Positions 6,017 through 6,203 of a stretch of 6,203 nt of DNA are shown here, in pieces. The position numbers and the translations under genes are program-made. Numbering within the stretch: the first letter of the stretch is position 1; the number at the start of each line of letters is the position of its first letter. The DNA comes from an uncultured Clostridia bacterium (GTDB lineage Bacteria > Bacillota > Clostridia > Christensenellales > Aristaeellaceae). The notes beneath the pieces are model-generated. The model had not been told where the DNA came from, did not search any database, and saw only the letters and a list, made by a program, of their open reading frames with translations. Location: positions 1 to 6,203 of the forward strand of contig CAMKAE010000137.1 in assembly GCA_946410395.1 (NCBI GenBank), in the 5' to 3' direction.

Positions 6017-6203
6017 ATGTCCGGACATTCCAAGTGGCATAACATTCAGGCCAAGAAGGGCAAGGCCGACGCGGCCCGCGGCGCCATCTTCACCAAGATC
6101 GGCCGCGAGATCGCCATCGCCGTGCGCGAGGGCGGCGCCAACCCGGAATCCAACGGCAAGCTCCGGGACGTCATCGCCAAGGCGAAGGCCAACAACATGC
6201 CCA
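6017..6203 (+). CDS. yebC: YebC/PmpR (TACO1) family protein, N-terminal part (cut by window edge)
   Basis: The 62 visible codons begin MSGHSKWHNIQAKKGKAD and continue with IFTKIGREIAIAVREGG and DVIAKAKANNMP, a near-invariant N-terminus of the YebC family. Full-length members are about 240 residues, so about three quarters lies beyond the right edge. Members were described as DNA-binding transcriptional regulators (PmpR). More recent work on bacterial YebC and mitochondrial TACO1 points to a role at the ribosome in translating proline-rich stretches. The product is cytoplasmic. The gene has its own extended -10 promoter and a strong ribosome binding site, as expected for a housekeeping gene, and lies 97 bp after the propeller-like gene in the same direction. 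No irregularity is visible in the part seen. Confidence 0.95.
   Translation, partial: MSGHSKWHNIQAKKGKADAARGAIFTKIGREIAIAVREGGANPESNGKLRDVIAKAKANNMP

Noticed and set aside
5281..6045. A 254-codon minus-strand open frame
   Set aside because: It lies antisense to the propeller-like gene, the yebC promoter and the yebC start, and has no ribosome binding site or domain signal that I can see.

Overview
The window looks like an ordinary chromosomal segment of a GC-rich Gram-positive-type bacterium, most likely a Bacillota (class Clostridia) relative. The reasons are the firmicute-like N-termini of SMC and YebC, GGAGG-type ribosome binding sites, sigma-A-like promoters with TTGACA/TATAAT boxes (four of five with an extended TGn element), and simple Sec signal peptides. 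This placement is an inference from sequence style and not a phylogenetic result.

Layout: at the left edge, on the minus strand, lies the N-terminal 406 codons of smc (chromosome condensation ATPase), cut by the window edge. A compact divergent promoter region of about 145 bp separates it from a plus-strand series. The first plus-strand gene (1365-3584) encodes a polytopic membrane protein resembling GT-C glycosyltransferases, with an extracytoplasmic C-terminal extension. The second (3673-4539) encodes a secreted protein with two lipocalin-like beta-barrel units that look like an internal duplication. The third (4645-5919) encodes a secreted protein with about six beta-propeller-like repeats and one helical insertion. 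At the right edge is the first 62 codons of a yebC/pmpR-family gene.

Each gene has its own recognisable promoter just upstream, and I see no clear intrinsic terminator between the plus-strand genes, so they may be transcribed both singly and by read-through. The three middle genes all encode envelope or exported products and sit between two conserved housekeeping genes (smc and yebC). A shared envelope role is possible but rests only on position and export signals. No RNA genes, mobile elements, CRISPR arrays or attachment sites were seen. No stretch longer than 300 bases lacks a gene. I do not see a convincing novel multi-gene system; the most interesting items are the domain architectures of the three exported or membrane proteins.
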